A stretch of 33,999 nt of DNA from Robiginitalea marina (GTDB lineage Bacteria; Bacteroidota; Bacteroidia; Flavobacteriales; Flavobacteriaceae): contig NZ_JAMXIB010000018.1 of the NCBI RefSeq assembly GCF_024006985.1, forward strand, positions 1 through 33,999, given 5' to 3'. Shown here one piece after another: positions 16,322 through 24,138 of this stretch; position 1 is the stretch's first letter, and every line of letters begins with the position of its first letter. A program made the position numbers and the translations under genes. Under the pieces are notes generated by a model. It made no database searches, had not been told where the DNA came from, and saw nothing but the letters and a program-made list of their open reading frames with translations.

Positions 16322-17098
16322 TTATCCGGTGACCATATACCCGCCATCGGCCACATACACCCCGCCCGTCATGTACGATCCGGCATCGGAGGCCAGGAGG
16401 AGTACCAGCCCGGCCATTTCCCCGGGCTGGGCGATCCTCCCCAGGGGTAGTTGTTTGGTGAACCGGGCCACCAGGGCTTCATCGGCCCAGAGCCCCTCGC
16501 TGAATTTGGTCTGGATGAGCCCGGGGCAGACCACATTGGCCCGGACCCCGTGGCGGCCCCATTCCTTGGCCTGGTTTTGGGTCAGGGCGATCAGGGCCGC
16601 TTTGGTGGCGCTGTACAACCCGAGGCCAAAGCCCGGGCGCAGCCCTTCCACCGAGGAAATATTGATCACACTCCCGCCCCCGGCCTGCTTCATGTGCGGG
16701 AGGGCGAGGTTAGACAGCAGCCAGGGCGCCTTGACGTTTATCTCCATGATTTTGTCAAAAACCCCTTCGTCCGACCCTTCCAGCGGGCCGTAGTACGGGT
16801 TGATGGCCGCGTTGTTCACCAGGATGTCGATACGCCCGAAGGTTTCCGCGGCTTTGGCAATCAGGCGCTCCCGCCCGGCCGCATCGCCGACATGGCACTG
16901 GATGCCTATGGCCTCCAGGCCTGCGTCGGCAAATTCTGCCGCCACTGCGTCCACGGCCTCCTGGTTCCGGCTGCTGACCACCACGCGGGCCCCGGATTCC
17001 GCCAGGGCCCGGGCGATGGCTTTTCCAATGCCCTTGCTGGAGCCGGTAACAATGGCCACCTTTCCGCTGAGGTCGAATGTTGAGGGGATGGGTTTCAT
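16322..17098 (-). CDS. SDR family oxidoreductase, DHRS4-like
   Basis: A 258-residue classical SDR starting with a short leader ([17 protein letters not shown]). TGSSKGIG is at 18-25, the NNAA variant is in [14 protein letters not shown], and [12 protein letters not shown] carries the catalytic Tyr/Lys. The NNAAxNP and YSxTKxAL patterns recall the DHRS4 / peroxisomal carbonyl reductase branch (from memory). It lies between the two acyl-CoA dehydrogenases, 39 bp after the first. It is a candidate ketone reductase or hydroxyacyl dehydrogenase for the pathway; exact substrate unknown. Confidence 0.9.
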   Translation of the reverse strand: MKPIPSTFDLSGKVAIVTGSSKGIGKAIARALAESGARVVVSSRNQEAVDAVAAEFADAGLEAIGIQCHVGDAAGRERLIAKAAETFGRIDILVNNAAINPYYGPLEGSDEGVFDKIMEINVKAPWLLSNLALPHMKQAGGGSVINISSVEGLRPGFGLGLYSATKAALIALTQNQAKEWGRHGVRANVVCPGLIQTKFSEGLWADEALVARFTKQLPLGRIAQPGEMAGLVLLLASDAGSYMTGGVYVADGGYMVTG

Positions 17099-17137
17099 AA
17101 GGGGTTTTCTTGTGGTGATGTTCTGCGCTATTGCGGG

Positions 17138-18949
17138 TTATTCAAACAGGCTGTCCTCCACGGAAACCGTCAGGTCCGCGGTGTTTAGCAAGATCCGCGC
17201 CTGGGCTTCGCTTTTGGGCAATTCATAGGTAAAGTAAAATTCCATCGCATGGATTTTGCTTTTATAGAACCCCTGCCCGTGTGTCGTATCGCCCTTCGAA
17301 ATCGCCTGGTGGGCGTGCAGGGCCATGTCGAGCCAGAGCCACCCGACCAGGATGTTTCCGAAGAATTCCATAAACACGGTGGCATCGGCCAGGAAACGCT
17401 CATAATTCCCTTTGCCGGCATAGTTCATCAGGGAATCGAGCACCTTTTTCATCAACCCGGTTTTGCCGGCCAGGGTTTCTGCAAACGGCCTCAGGCCCTC
17501 CACGGCCATGGCGGCGGCGGTGGTTTTTCCCATTTCCCCGGCCAGGTGGGTCAGGGCGATCCCCTGGTCCATGGTGACCTTGCGCCCGAGCAGGTCCATG
17601 GACTGGATGCCCGTGGTGCCCTCGTAGATCGAAAAGATACGGATGTCGCGGTAGTACTGCTGCAGGATGAAATCGGAGCAGAACCCGTAGCCCCCAAGCA
17701 CCTGCACCCCGTTGCTGACGGCTTCTATGCCCTTCTCCGACGGGTAGGTCTTGGCCACCGGGGTCAGGAGCTCGAGCAAATACCCGTATTTGCGACGCTC
17801 CGCTTCTTCCGGGTGGGTCTGGGAGAGGTCCTGGTATTTTGACGAAAGCAACACCAGGCTAAGGGCCCCTTCTGCGATCACTTTCTGGGTCAGGAGCATC
17901 CGCCGCACGTCGGGGTGGTTTATGATCAGGGTTTGCGCCTCGGACACGTCTTTTTTCCCGGTACTGCTCAGGGCCCGGCCCTGGGGCCGCTCCTTGGCGT
18001 AGGCAAGGGACGCCCGCCAGGCCGCCATGGCAATGGCGGCGGCCCCCCGCCCGACAGCGATGCGCGCCCCGTTCATCATCAGGAACATGTATTTGAGGCC
18101 CTGGTGGGGTTCCCCCACCAGCCAGCCCCGGCAGTCCTGGTGGTCGCCGAAAGACAGGTGGGTGGTACAGTACCCGCGCTGCCCCATTTTCTGGAAATCG
18201 CCCACGGTGTTGACATCGTTGAAGGCCAGGGACCCGTCTGCCGCGGGCCGGTGCTTGGGCACCACAAAAAGGGAAATCCCTTTGGTCCCCGCAGGCGCCC
18301 CCTCAATACGCGCCAGCACCAGGTGGACCACGTTTTCAACCCCTTTGTAATCGCCGCCCGAAATAAAAATCTTCTGGCCTGAAATCAGGTAATGGTCGCC
18401 CTGCGGGACCGCCGCTGTCACGATGTCGGACAGGGAACTCCCCGCCTGGGGCTCGGTGAGGCACATGGTGCCGTTCCAGTCGCCAGAAATCATGTGGGGC
18501 ACGTAAGTGTCTTTCAACTGCCGGCTCCCGAAATGCAGGATGAGCTCAGCCGCCCCGAAGGTCAGCCCGAGGTACCCCGGCAGGTGGTTGTTGGCGGTTT
18601 CCTGTATATAGGCGGCCGCGGTAACCACCATGTTGGGCATTTGCAGGCCGCCGTCATCATAGTCGAACAAAGCGGCAGCCAGCCCCATTTCCTTTGCCCG
18701 TTTCATGTAGCGGGCCACCTGTGGATGCACATGTACCTCCCCGGCCTCAAAATGGGCGGGATGGGCATCCATTTCCCGGTAATAGGGGAAGAGTTCCTTT
18801 TCGGAAAAGTCGGTAACCGCATCGATAAAGAGCCCGACGGATTCCCGGTCGTAATCCGTAAACCGTTCCTGTTGCAACAGTTCGTCGAGGTGGTGGACTT
18901 CAAAGAGCAGGAATTTCAGCGTTTCGGAATCGAGGTATCGGGATGCCAT
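17138..18949 (-). CDS. Acyl-CoA dehydrogenase with C-terminal extension (about 600-aa class)
   Basis: A 603-residue acyl-CoA dehydrogenase, longer than the ~400-residue core because of an N-terminal helix region and a C-terminal domain of about 120 residues, as in the DmdC/AcdA-like class. MCLTEPQAGSSLSDI is the flavin-binding motif, and IYEGTTGIQSMDLLGRK carries the catalytic Glu at about residue 443. It introduces the alpha,beta double bond in an acyl-CoA, passing electrons to ETF. It is the first gene of the lipid cluster: the next gene follows 39 bp later and a TATCTTA element lies 26 nt before its ATG. Chain-length preference is not evident. Confidence 0.93.
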   Translation of the reverse strand: MASRYLDSETLKFLLFEVHHLDELLQQERFTDYDRESVGLFIDAVTDFSEKELFPYYREMDAHPAHFEAGEVHVHPQVARYMKRAKEMGLAAALFDYDDGGLQMPNMVVTAAAYIQETANNHLPGYLGLTFGAAELILHFGSRQLKDTYVPHMISGDWNGTMCLTEPQAGSSLSDIVTAAVPQGDHYLISGQKIFISGGDYKGVENVVHLVLARIEGAPAGTKGISLFVVPKHRPAADGSLAFNDVNTVGDFQKMGQRGYCTTHLSFGDHQDCRGWLVGEPHQGLKYMFLMMNGARIAVGRGAAAIAMAAWRASLAYAKERPQGRALSSTGKKDVSEAQTLIINHPDVRRMLLTQKVIAEGALSLVLLSSKYQDLSQTHPEEAERRKYGYLLELLTPVAKTYPSEKGIEAVSNGVQVLGGYGFCSDFILQQYYRDIRIFSIYEGTTGIQSMDLLGRKVTMDQGIALTHLAGEMGKTTAAAMAVEGLRPFAETLAGKTGLMKKVLDSLMNYAGKGNYERFLADATVFMEFFGNILVGWLWLDMALHAHQAISKGDTTHGQGFYKSKIHAMEFYFTYELPKSEAQARILLNTADLTVSVEDSLFE

Positions 18950-18975
18950 GGGTAGGGTTTTTAATGCCGGGTTAC

Positions 18976-18982
18976 TAAGATA
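18976..18982 (-). promoter_or_regulatory. -7 element candidate for the acyl-CoA cluster
   Basis: TATCTTA on the minus strand ends 26 nt before the ATG of the first acyl-CoA dehydrogenase, the usual distance in this window. No TTG is seen at the -33 position, so a weak or activator-dependent promoter is possible. Confidence 0.35.
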
Positions 18983-19000
18983 CAGGATAAAATTCAGGGA

Positions 19001-19780
19001 TCAGGGCAGGGGGTCGGGGGGTTCTTTGGTATTTTCCCCGATGAGCCCCAGGATTTCATCTGAGGCGCGCAGCAGGTCCCCATAATACGCCTCCAACATC
19101 ATGCTCTGGTAGTAGCGGGAAACCAGCAGGGCCTCCATGGTGTGGTCCGCCAGGAATTTTTCGGGGGCAATCTGAACGATTTCCCTCGGATCGTCTTTGT
19201 AGGCATTTTTTACAAATTCCCATTCGCTGTCTTTCTGGAAGATTTCCGGATAGTGCACATTGATATATGGCTCGTACTTGCCCTGTATTTGGTTATTTGC
19301 AATCTGCTCCCGTTCATTGACGCGTGCAATGAGGGCGTAATAATCGAGGAGGGCTGTTTGCAGGGGCTGCGAAAGGGAGGGGACCTCATTGGATTGCGTA
19401 ATGGTTTCGAAGGCATTCCGGTTTGGCCGGAACTGGTGCTCGAGTTCCAGCATGCCGAGGTACTTTTTAAGGCTTTTGCTCATGGGGATCTGCGTCCTCA
19501 TCTGCAGCAGGGCGGTATCGGCATAGTGCACAGAAGAGGTCATCATACTCTTGAGCTCCCGGAGTTGGGCCTGGTCTTCCTTCAGGTTTTGCCTCAGGAT
19601 CACCAAATGGCTTGCTATGGATTTTTCAACCTTCTTTTCCTCATTCCAGGTATCGATCTGCAGGGCGATCAAAATGCCGATCACCACCAGGGCGATTTCG
19701 CCCAGGGCATAGGCCAGGTAGCGGGTCACCTTGTTTTGGGACATGAGTTCGCGGCGGATTTTTCTGAAAAAGTTAATCAT
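19001..19780 (-). CDS. DUF6090-type membrane protein, copy B
   Basis: A 259-residue protein starting MINFFRKIRRELMSQNK. It has the family membrane segment LAYALGEIALVVIGILIALQ at about 22-41, then a helical, charged region without recognised catalytic motifs. The central FRPNRNAFETITQSNEVPSLS is the diverged form of the motif that reads TYxExxSSGN in other copies. The protein is probably N-in with the bulk outside (inference). It is a single-gene unit 51 bp before the acyl-CoA cluster. Its ATG overlaps a short remnant of another family start (see 19773-19808). Function unknown. Confidence 0.85.
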   Translation of the reverse strand: MINFFRKIRRELMSQNKVTRYLAYALGEIALVVIGILIALQIDTWNEEKKVEKSIASHLVILRQNLKEDQAQLRELKSMMTSSVHYADTALLQMRTQIPMSKSLKKYLGMLELEHQFRPNRNAFETITQSNEVPSLSQPLQTALLDYYALIARVNEREQIANNQIQGKYEPYINVHYPEIFQKDSEWEFVKNAYKDDPREIVQIAPEKFLADHTMEALLVSRYYQSMMLEAYYGDLLRASDEILGLIGENTKEPPDPLP

Positions 19781-19808
19781 GGCGCAGGATACGGAAGAAG
19801 CGAAGCAA
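19773..19808 (-). pseudogene. Remnant DUF6090 start: 11-codon leader ORF
   Basis: TTG at 19808 reads MLRFFRILRHD then TAA at 19773-19775. The first nine residues match the start of full-length family members (MLRFFRxLRQ). The copy B ATG lies inside it, giving an 8-nt overlap (ATGATTAA) that matches the coupling signal between copies J and I. It looks like the front end of a lost family gene left in place when copy B was joined to this promoter; it could now act as a coupling leader peptide. Confidence 0.6.
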
Positions 19809-19833
19809 GGGCGGTTGGGTCTTTAGGTCGCTA

Positions 19834-19840
19834 CAAGATA
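19834..19840 (-). promoter_or_regulatory. -7 element of the DUF6090 leader cassette (copy B)
   Basis: TATCTTG on the minus strand, 25 nt before the TTG of the remnant start at 19808, followed by the conserved leader ACCTAAAGACCCAACC. No TTG -33 element is visible because the partial repeat (19852 onward) begins directly upstream; it may have displaced the original promoter half. Confidence 0.45.
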
Positions 19841-19851
19841 CGGGTTCTTGG

Positions 19852-19927
19852 GAAATCTCATGAATGATGTGTAGGTGTTGCCTGGAGAGGTTTCTCAGTC
19901 GTCCCCTGACGGGTCCTCCTTCGAAAT
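19852..19927. repeat. Partial intergenic repeat unit
   Basis: The unit lacks its left outer arm and starts at GAAATCTCATGAATGATG; its right arm (GAGGTTTCTCAGTCG ... CCTTCGAAAT) is present but ends one base off the usual TGACA. It abuts the copy B leader cassette, leaving 11 bp between them. Confidence 0.65.
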
Positions 19928-19940
19928 CACCTCCAAAGAA

Positions 19941-19971
19941 AAACCCTGTAATTCAGTTGAATACAGGGTTT
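19941..19971 (-). terminator. Rho-independent terminator after the propeller lipoprotein
   Basis: The arms AAACCCTGT and ACAGGGTTT enclose ATTC-AGTT-GAAT with one bulged A, giving about 13 paired bases. On the minus strand the hairpin is followed by a T-rich run (TTTTTCTTT). It lies 90 bp downstream of the lipoprotein stop codon and separates it from copy B. Confidence 0.8.
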
Positions 19972-20060
19972 TAGAAGCGCTGACCCATTAATGGAATTCA
20001 ACACGTGTCATAAAATCAATTCGTCCGGCAGCCAGGGTTCCAACCGGCCAGCAGGCGATC

Positions 20061-21788
20061 TTAACGCACCTTGTTGGCCGTGATTTTCTGAATGGTCTGG
20101 GATTCGCCTCCACTGATGTAAATGTCGCCTGACGGACCCACAGCTACGTCGTCCATAAACCATTGGGGGGGGAAAATGGGCAAACTACCCTGTAAAGGTT
20201 CCAGGCCATCGACGATGGTGGTTCTTTCCCCCGTGGAAAGGTCAATGCGGGACAGGCGGGAAACCCCTGCTGGCGACGGACCCTTGGTCTCATATACCAG
20301 CAGCCTTCCCTGGTTGTCCACAGCCATGCCTTCCGGGAAAGAAAGGCCGGAGAATACCACTTCGGTGGTTGGGGATCCACCCCCGAAATTGATTTGTACG
20401 ATATCTCCCGTAGCCCAATCGGCCGCCCACACGGTTTCCCCGTCTGTGGCCATACCACTGGCCACCACCAGAGGCGCCACCAGGGAATTATCACTCATCC
20501 GTACGACACCACCCAGCACGAGGTCGGAGACGATAACTTCCCCCGTATTGATGCGAACGGCATCCATTGGGGCCTCAACCTGGGTGCCAAAGTCTTCTGT
20601 AACCCCGTCGGTCGGGTTCCAAACCTGTACTGTGGAACTGAGAAAGGAAGAAATGATCAGGTCGCTTCCAGCGGCTGAAATACCATTGGAAAGGGGTAAC
20701 GAAAATACCCCGGGCGGCGGGATCAAAAAGCCCTTGTACTGTTCAGTTTGCCTGCCGCTGGTCCCATTGAATTCCCTTATATTGTAGATGTCGGCTGTGA
20801 ATACCACGTCCTTATTATTTGGTCCTGCCAGTACAGCCAGGCCCTGGGGCATGATTTGCCCTCCGGGGCTGAGGATGCGGGCCTTCCCGCTGGGAAGGAT
20901 CTCGGCCACCCAGCCTTCGTCGTTATTGGTCATGTAGAGGGAGCCATCTTCATCGAATACCATATTGTCCAGCCCGGGTTCCAGGGTGGTAAATAATGTT
21001 TTCTCCCCGGTGGTAACGTCGATCTTAAAGACCTCGCCGGTTTGGTCCAGCACGGTCAGCAATCCATCAGGCCCAAATTTGGCCGCTGCGGGATTCACAA
21101 ATCCAGATGCCACTATTTCAAAGTCGCCCGTTTCCACATTTACCTTTATGACCTGCCCAAGGGCAAATAAAGGACCATACAAGAGTCCGTCGGGTCCGAA
21201 ATCAAAGGAATTGAAAAACCCAAGGCAGAAGCCCGTAGGGCATTCGATAATGGTACGCGGGGTGTCAATAAGATCGGGGTCAAACTCATACAACCCGTCG
21301 CCAAGAAAGTCAAGGGCTATAAAAAGGCGCCCTTCATCATTGAATGCGATTGGGTTCACCCCGGGGAGAAAAGCTTGCTTGGTCACGATCCCGTCCGGGG
21401 TCCTGCGGCCAACTTCTCCTGTTATGATATCCGTCCAGTAAAGCGACCCATCCGGGCCAAAAACCAGATCATCCGGACTCTGAACCCCCTCCGTAATCCG
21501 GTCGATGATTTTACCGCTGTTTTTGTCCATCACGATAATCTCCTGCCCGTAAACGCTGGCTATATATAGATTGCCGTCAGGTCCAATGTCCACGCCATTG
21601 GCTCCATTCAGGGGGGCGCCCTTGACCAGGGTTTTTAGCACGGCATTTTTGGATTTGGCATTTGCCGCCTCCAGGGGTTCCTCGGTGTTCAGCACCGTAT
21701 CCGGGCTGCAGGAAAAGACCAGCAGCAGGGCCGCCCATAAGGAGTACCTGCGTAAGGACAGTAATGATGGTTTTTCACTTGTTTTCAT
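20061..21788 (-). CDS. Beta-propeller (SMP-30/NHL-like) lipoprotein
   Basis: A 575-residue secreted protein. An N-terminal signal (LWAALLLVFSC) ends at a lipobox with Cys27, so it should be lipid-anchored. The body is a series of repeats built around GPDGxLY: IGPDGNLYIASVYGQEI, FGPDGSLYWTDI, FGPDGLLYGPLF, DEDGSLYMTNN and VGPSGDIYISGGES. This is typical of NHL / SMP-30 gluconolactonase-like beta-propellers of the ScyD/ScyE kind. No metal ligands or catalytic residues could be assigned, so binding or scaffolding is as likely as lactonase activity. It is transcribed alone: good promoter at 21910-21938, terminator at 19941-19971. Confidence 0.88.
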   Translation of the reverse strand: MKTSEKPSLLSLRRYSLWAALLLVFSCSPDTVLNTEEPLEAANAKSKNAVLKTLVKGAPLNGANGVDIGPDGNLYIASVYGQEIIVMDKNSGKIIDRITEGVQSPDDLVFGPDGSLYWTDIITGEVGRRTPDGIVTKQAFLPGVNPIAFNDEGRLFIALDFLGDGLYEFDPDLIDTPRTIIECPTGFCLGFFNSFDFGPDGLLYGPLFALGQVIKVNVETGDFEIVASGFVNPAAAKFGPDGLLTVLDQTGEVFKIDVTTGEKTLFTTLEPGLDNMVFDEDGSLYMTNNDEGWVAEILPSGKARILSPGGQIMPQGLAVLAGPNNKDVVFTADIYNIREFNGTSGRQTEQYKGFLIPPPGVFSLPLSNGISAAGSDLIISSFLSSTVQVWNPTDGVTEDFGTQVEAPMDAVRINTGEVIVSDLVLGGVVRMSDNSLVAPLVVASGMATDGETVWAADWATGDIVQINFGGGSPTTEVVFSGLSFPEGMAVDNQGRLLVYETKGPSPAGVSRLSRIDLSTGERTTIVDGLEPLQGSLPIFPPQWFMDDVAVGPSGDIYISGGESQTIQKITANKVR

Positions 21789-21860
21789 GTTATGATTGGT
21801 TTTAAAGGGTTAAGCGGCAAAAACGCAACCTTTATAACATGAAACAGAAACCGGGGGGTT

Positions 21861-21874
21861 CTTTATCGATAAAG
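21861..21874. promoter_or_regulatory. Perfect 14-bp palindrome in the lipoprotein leader
   Basis: CTTTATCGATAAAG is a perfect palindrome in the 5' leader, between the promoter at 21910 and the start at 21788. It could be an operator or an mRNA hairpin; no regulator gene is nearby. One short palindrome could also be chance. Confidence 0.35.
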
Positions 21875-21909
21875 CGGCAACAGGGGAGGCTTCAGGTATA
21901 AATTCCCTT

Positions 21910-21938
21910 CAAGATACAAATATTAATTTGATAATCAA
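21910..21938 (-). promoter_or_regulatory. Promoter of the propeller lipoprotein
   Basis: On the minus strand TTG (21936-21938), 19 nt, TATCTTG (21910-21916): close to the Bacteroidetes consensus, in an AT-rich stretch. It implies a leader of about 115-120 nt. Confidence 0.65.
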
Positions 21939-21994
21939 CATGTTGTGCGGGTTATCTTTTCTTTAAGAAATAGAGGAAACACCCTACGGGCACC

Positions 21995-22118
21995 TGTCAT
22001 TCCGAACCCTGAAGTAGAGCGAAGCTCACTTCAGGGTGAGAAATCTCATTAATGATGTGCAGGCGCCGCTTGGGGAGGTTTCTCAGTCGGTCGTTCCACC
22101 CCCTCCTTCGAAATGACA
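21995..22118. repeat. Inverted intergenic repeat, unit 3
   Basis: Starts TGTCATTCCGAACC (one mismatch to the usual arm) and ends TTCGAAATGACA; the inner pair GAGAAATCTCAT / GAGGTTTCTC is present. The left half carries a hairpin with arms CCCTGAAGT / ACTTCAGGG around AGAGCGAAGCTC. The loop is inverted relative to the unit at 29909. Confidence 0.8.
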
Positions 22119-22144
22119 GTAACACTGTTCGTGATTGGCCCACA

Positions 22145-22214
22145 TGTCATTTCGAACCCCCGATCCCGATAGTTATCGGGAGAGGGGGTGAGAAATCTCA
22201 GGAGTGGTGTGAAG
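22145..22214. repeat. Half intergenic repeat unit
   Basis: Left half only: TGTCATTTCGAACC, a CCCGATAGTTATCGGG hairpin, GAGAAATCTC and GTGGTGTGAAGG. It ends 17 bp before the stop codon of the small membrane protein. With unit 3, the promoter and the palindrome it accounts for most of the 21789-22231 gap. Confidence 0.7.
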
Positions 22215-22231
22215 GCCCCGCCACTGGCCTA

Positions 22232-22417
22232 CTATTCCTTGTTGGTCAGCGACAAGTTGATCACAATGGCCATAAGCAGCCAGATGATAAAGGTTTCCCC
22301 ATGGGTCATTTCATAGGTAGACCCGGCAGCTTTGGCGGCCAGCAATACAACGTACACCACCAAAGGGGAGACCAGCAGGCTGATGGCAAGTTTGAGGAGC
22401 GATTTCAGGTAGTCCAT
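22232..22417 (-). CDS. Small membrane protein, 61 aa
   Basis: A short protein with two hydrophobic stretches, LLKLAISLLVSPLVVYVVLL (about 7-26) and FIIWLLMAIVINLSL (about 43-57), joined by a polar loop KAAGSTYEMTHGET. I do not recognise a family. It starts at an ATG 83 bp after the stop of the DUF6090/SusE-like gene on the same strand, so it may belong to that unit; no separate promoter is evident. Clean start, hydrophobic pattern and lack of any overlapping gene support coding. Confidence 0.6.
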   Translation of the reverse strand: MDYLKSLLKLAISLLVSPLVVYVVLLAAKAAGSTYEMTHGETFIIWLLMAIVINLSLTNKE

Positions 22418-22500
22418 AACGGGTTGGTTTTAAGGGTTAAAGTAGCGAATCTTTGCCACATTTGGAAATCGCCGGGCCGGTTATTGTAGGGGTGGCTAAG

Positions 22501-23853
22501 CTACTTAAGCGGGGTAAAGGCAACCGTATGCGCCTGCAGGTCGATGCGGATGCGGTAATGGCCTTTGGAAACCGCAATGTTTTCGCCTTTGCACAAGAGG
22601 GTTTTGGGGTCCTTTTCGCCCTGGCCCCAGTGCAGGCGCCATGCCTCATCGGCCCGGAACCGGATCGCTCCCGCAATCAGTTCCTGTTTGACCTCCCAGA
22701 CGTATGGGTTGCCGGGATCTACCCTATGCATGGGTATCCCCGAAGCCCAATCCCCCCCTGGCAGGCCCGTGCCGATAAGTTCCATCCGGGTAATTTCCAA
22801 AGGGGTAAACGTAAAGGTTTGCGTCTGCAGGTCGATGCGGATACGGTAAATCCCATTGGAGGTCGGGATGTCCCCACCTTTGAAGACGAGCATGTTGGGG
22901 TCGTTTTCGCCTTTGCCCCAATCGAGGATCCACTCCTCGTCGGCCCTGAATTTCACCCACCCCTGAACCAGTTCCTGGTCGATCTCCCAAACGTTTTCGT
23001 TGCCGGGGTCGACCCGGTGCATCGGTTGCCCTGTAGCCCACTGGCCCTGCGGCATGCCGGTGCCGATTAGTTCCATGCGGGCAAGCTCAAAATTGGTTTC
23101 GGGATCGTACTGCTGCACATATTCCAGGAAGGCATCGGCCGAATAGCCGGTGTCTTCCACAAATGAAATGATGTGTTCCTTAAAGGCTTTAAGCGTCATC
23201 AGGTCGGCAATAAAGGAGGGGTCCTGCGCAAGCGCCCGGGCCCTTTCGAGCTGCCCGGGGGTATAGCCGAGGGTTTTCTGGGACCGGATGAACTCCTCAT
23301 ACCCCATGCCCGCAGAATAGATTTTAAAGGGGATGTCGTAGGCCATCAAATAATTGGCCATGGCCTTGTAGAGGTTATAGGACTTAAGCTCCGTATTCAA
23401 CCTGTCCCGGCCAAAGGCGACGGCACGGAGCGCTTTGGCCATAGTGTTCCGCTTCTCGTCCCCGGGGACAAATTCGAGGTATTCCGATTTCCAGGCATTG
23501 TCGCGGTCGTCGGTGGCATTTTCGTCAAACAACAGGATAAGGGCCGGCAGGCGGTCGGGGGCGATCGCCTCAGGGTGGTTCAGGATACTGTCGATACGCA
23601 CCAGCTGGAAACTCAATTTGTCGCGGAAGGTGCTTTCGTAATACGCCGTGGAGCGGATTTCCCCATAAAGCTCGCGCAGCCCGAACAAAAAGCGTTCGTC
23701 TGACTTCCGTTTTTCGTTCCAGGTATTCACCTGCAGCGCAATCAGGATCCCGATCACCACCAGGAAAATCTCTCCGATGGCGTACAACAGGTACCGGTTG
23801 GTCCTGTTTTCAGACAGCAGGCGCTCACGCATTTTGCGGAAGAAACGGAACAA
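22501..23853 (-). CDS. DUF6090-type membrane protein with two SusE/F-like domains, copy C
   Basis: A 450-residue protein. Residues 1-48 are the family N-terminus (MFRFFRKMRERLLSENR, then GEIFLVVIGILIALQVNTWNE) and about 49-255 the helical body. Two tandem ~96-residue repeats follow at 259-355 and 356-450. Each begins RMELIGTG and contains W...G.PMHRVDPGN..VWE....L..G..(K/R)FRAD..W....G.GE.DP, then IYRIRIDLQ or HYRIRIDLQ and FTPL. This pattern resembles SusE/SusF outer-membrane starch-binding repeats, which bind glycans. I start at TTG 23853, 22 nt after a TATCTTG element; a longer reading to 23943 would cross the promoter. Glycan binding is inference from repeat type. Confidence 0.82.
   Translation of the reverse strand: MFRFFRKMRERLLSENRTNRYLLYAIGEIFLVVIGILIALQVNTWNEKRKSDERFLFGLRELYGEIRSTAYYESTFRDKLSFQLVRIDSILNHPEAIAPDRLPALILLFDENATDDRDNAWKSEYLEFVPGDEKRNTMAKALRAVAFGRDRLNTELKSYNLYKAMANYLMAYDIPFKIYSAGMGYEEFIRSQKTLGYTPGQLERARALAQDPSFIADLMTLKAFKEHIISFVEDTGYSADAFLEYVQQYDPETNFELARMELIGTGMPQGQWATGQPMHRVDPGNENVWEIDQELVQGWVKFRADEEWILDWGKGENDPNMLVFKGGDIPTSNGIYRIRIDLQTQTFTFTPLEITRMELIGTGLPGGDWASGIPMHRVDPGNPYVWEVKQELIAGAIRFRADEAWRLHWGQGEKDPKTLLCKGENIAVSKGHYRIRIDLQAHTVAFTPLK
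22504..23079 (-). repeat. Tandem protein-domain repeat (SusE/F-like) within copy C
   Basis: Two in-frame copies, 22789-23079 and 22504-22788 (97 and 95 codons), share long identical protein stretches such as PMHRVDPGN and RIRIDLQ. An internal duplication is the simplest explanation; DNA divergence is moderate. Confidence 0.75.
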
Positions 23854-23875
23854 GGGGTTGGGTTTTAGGTTGCAA

Positions 23876-23882
23876 CAAGATA
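23876..23882 (-). promoter_or_regulatory. -7 element of the DUF6090 leader cassette (copy C)
   Basis: TATCTTG on the minus strand, 22 nt before the TTG start at 23853, followed by the AACCTAAAACCCAACC form of the shared leader. No TTG -33 element is evident; the region upstream to about 23940 is AT-rich with repeated TTAGC(A/G)AAT-like words. Confidence 0.45.
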
Positions 23883-23988
23883 CGGGATATTGAAATAAGT
23901 TTCGGCTGGAAGTGGCAGGGGGGTTAATTAGCGAATGTGGCAATTAGCAAATTAGCCAATGGGGTTCAAGGGTCGAGTTGGCAAGAAG

Positions 23989-24133
23989 TGTCATCAATTA
24001 TGTGCAGGTCCTCGGGAACCCACCCCTAAATCCCCTCCGTGGGAGGGGACCGTGCAGCGCTTCATAGATGAGATTTCTCAGTCGCTGCACTCCTTCGAAA
24101 TGACACCGATGGTGTGCAGGTGCCGCCCGGGGA
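23989..24133. repeat. Decayed intergenic repeat
   Basis: A broken left part (GTGTCATCAATTATGTGCAGGT), a CCCCTAAATCCCCTCCGTGG insert, then a clear right half at 24067-24105 (GATGAGATTTCTCAGTCG ... CCTTCGAAATGACA) and a second tail GGTGTGCAGGTGCCGCCCGG running almost to the copy D stop codon. It looks like several overlapping remnants of the same family. No gene is seen in 23854-24138. Confidence 0.6.
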
Positions 24134-24138
24134 GGTCG

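Noticed and set aside
15061-16332. Plus-strand open frame (423 codons) opposite the ACAD10/11-type gene
   Set aside because: Same antisense-shadow pattern; the minus-strand gene has clear motifs and coupling to its neighbour.
23854-23943. N-terminal extension of copy C
   Set aside because: Would translate through the TATCTTG promoter element and the leader; the family N-terminus begins at the TTG at 23853.
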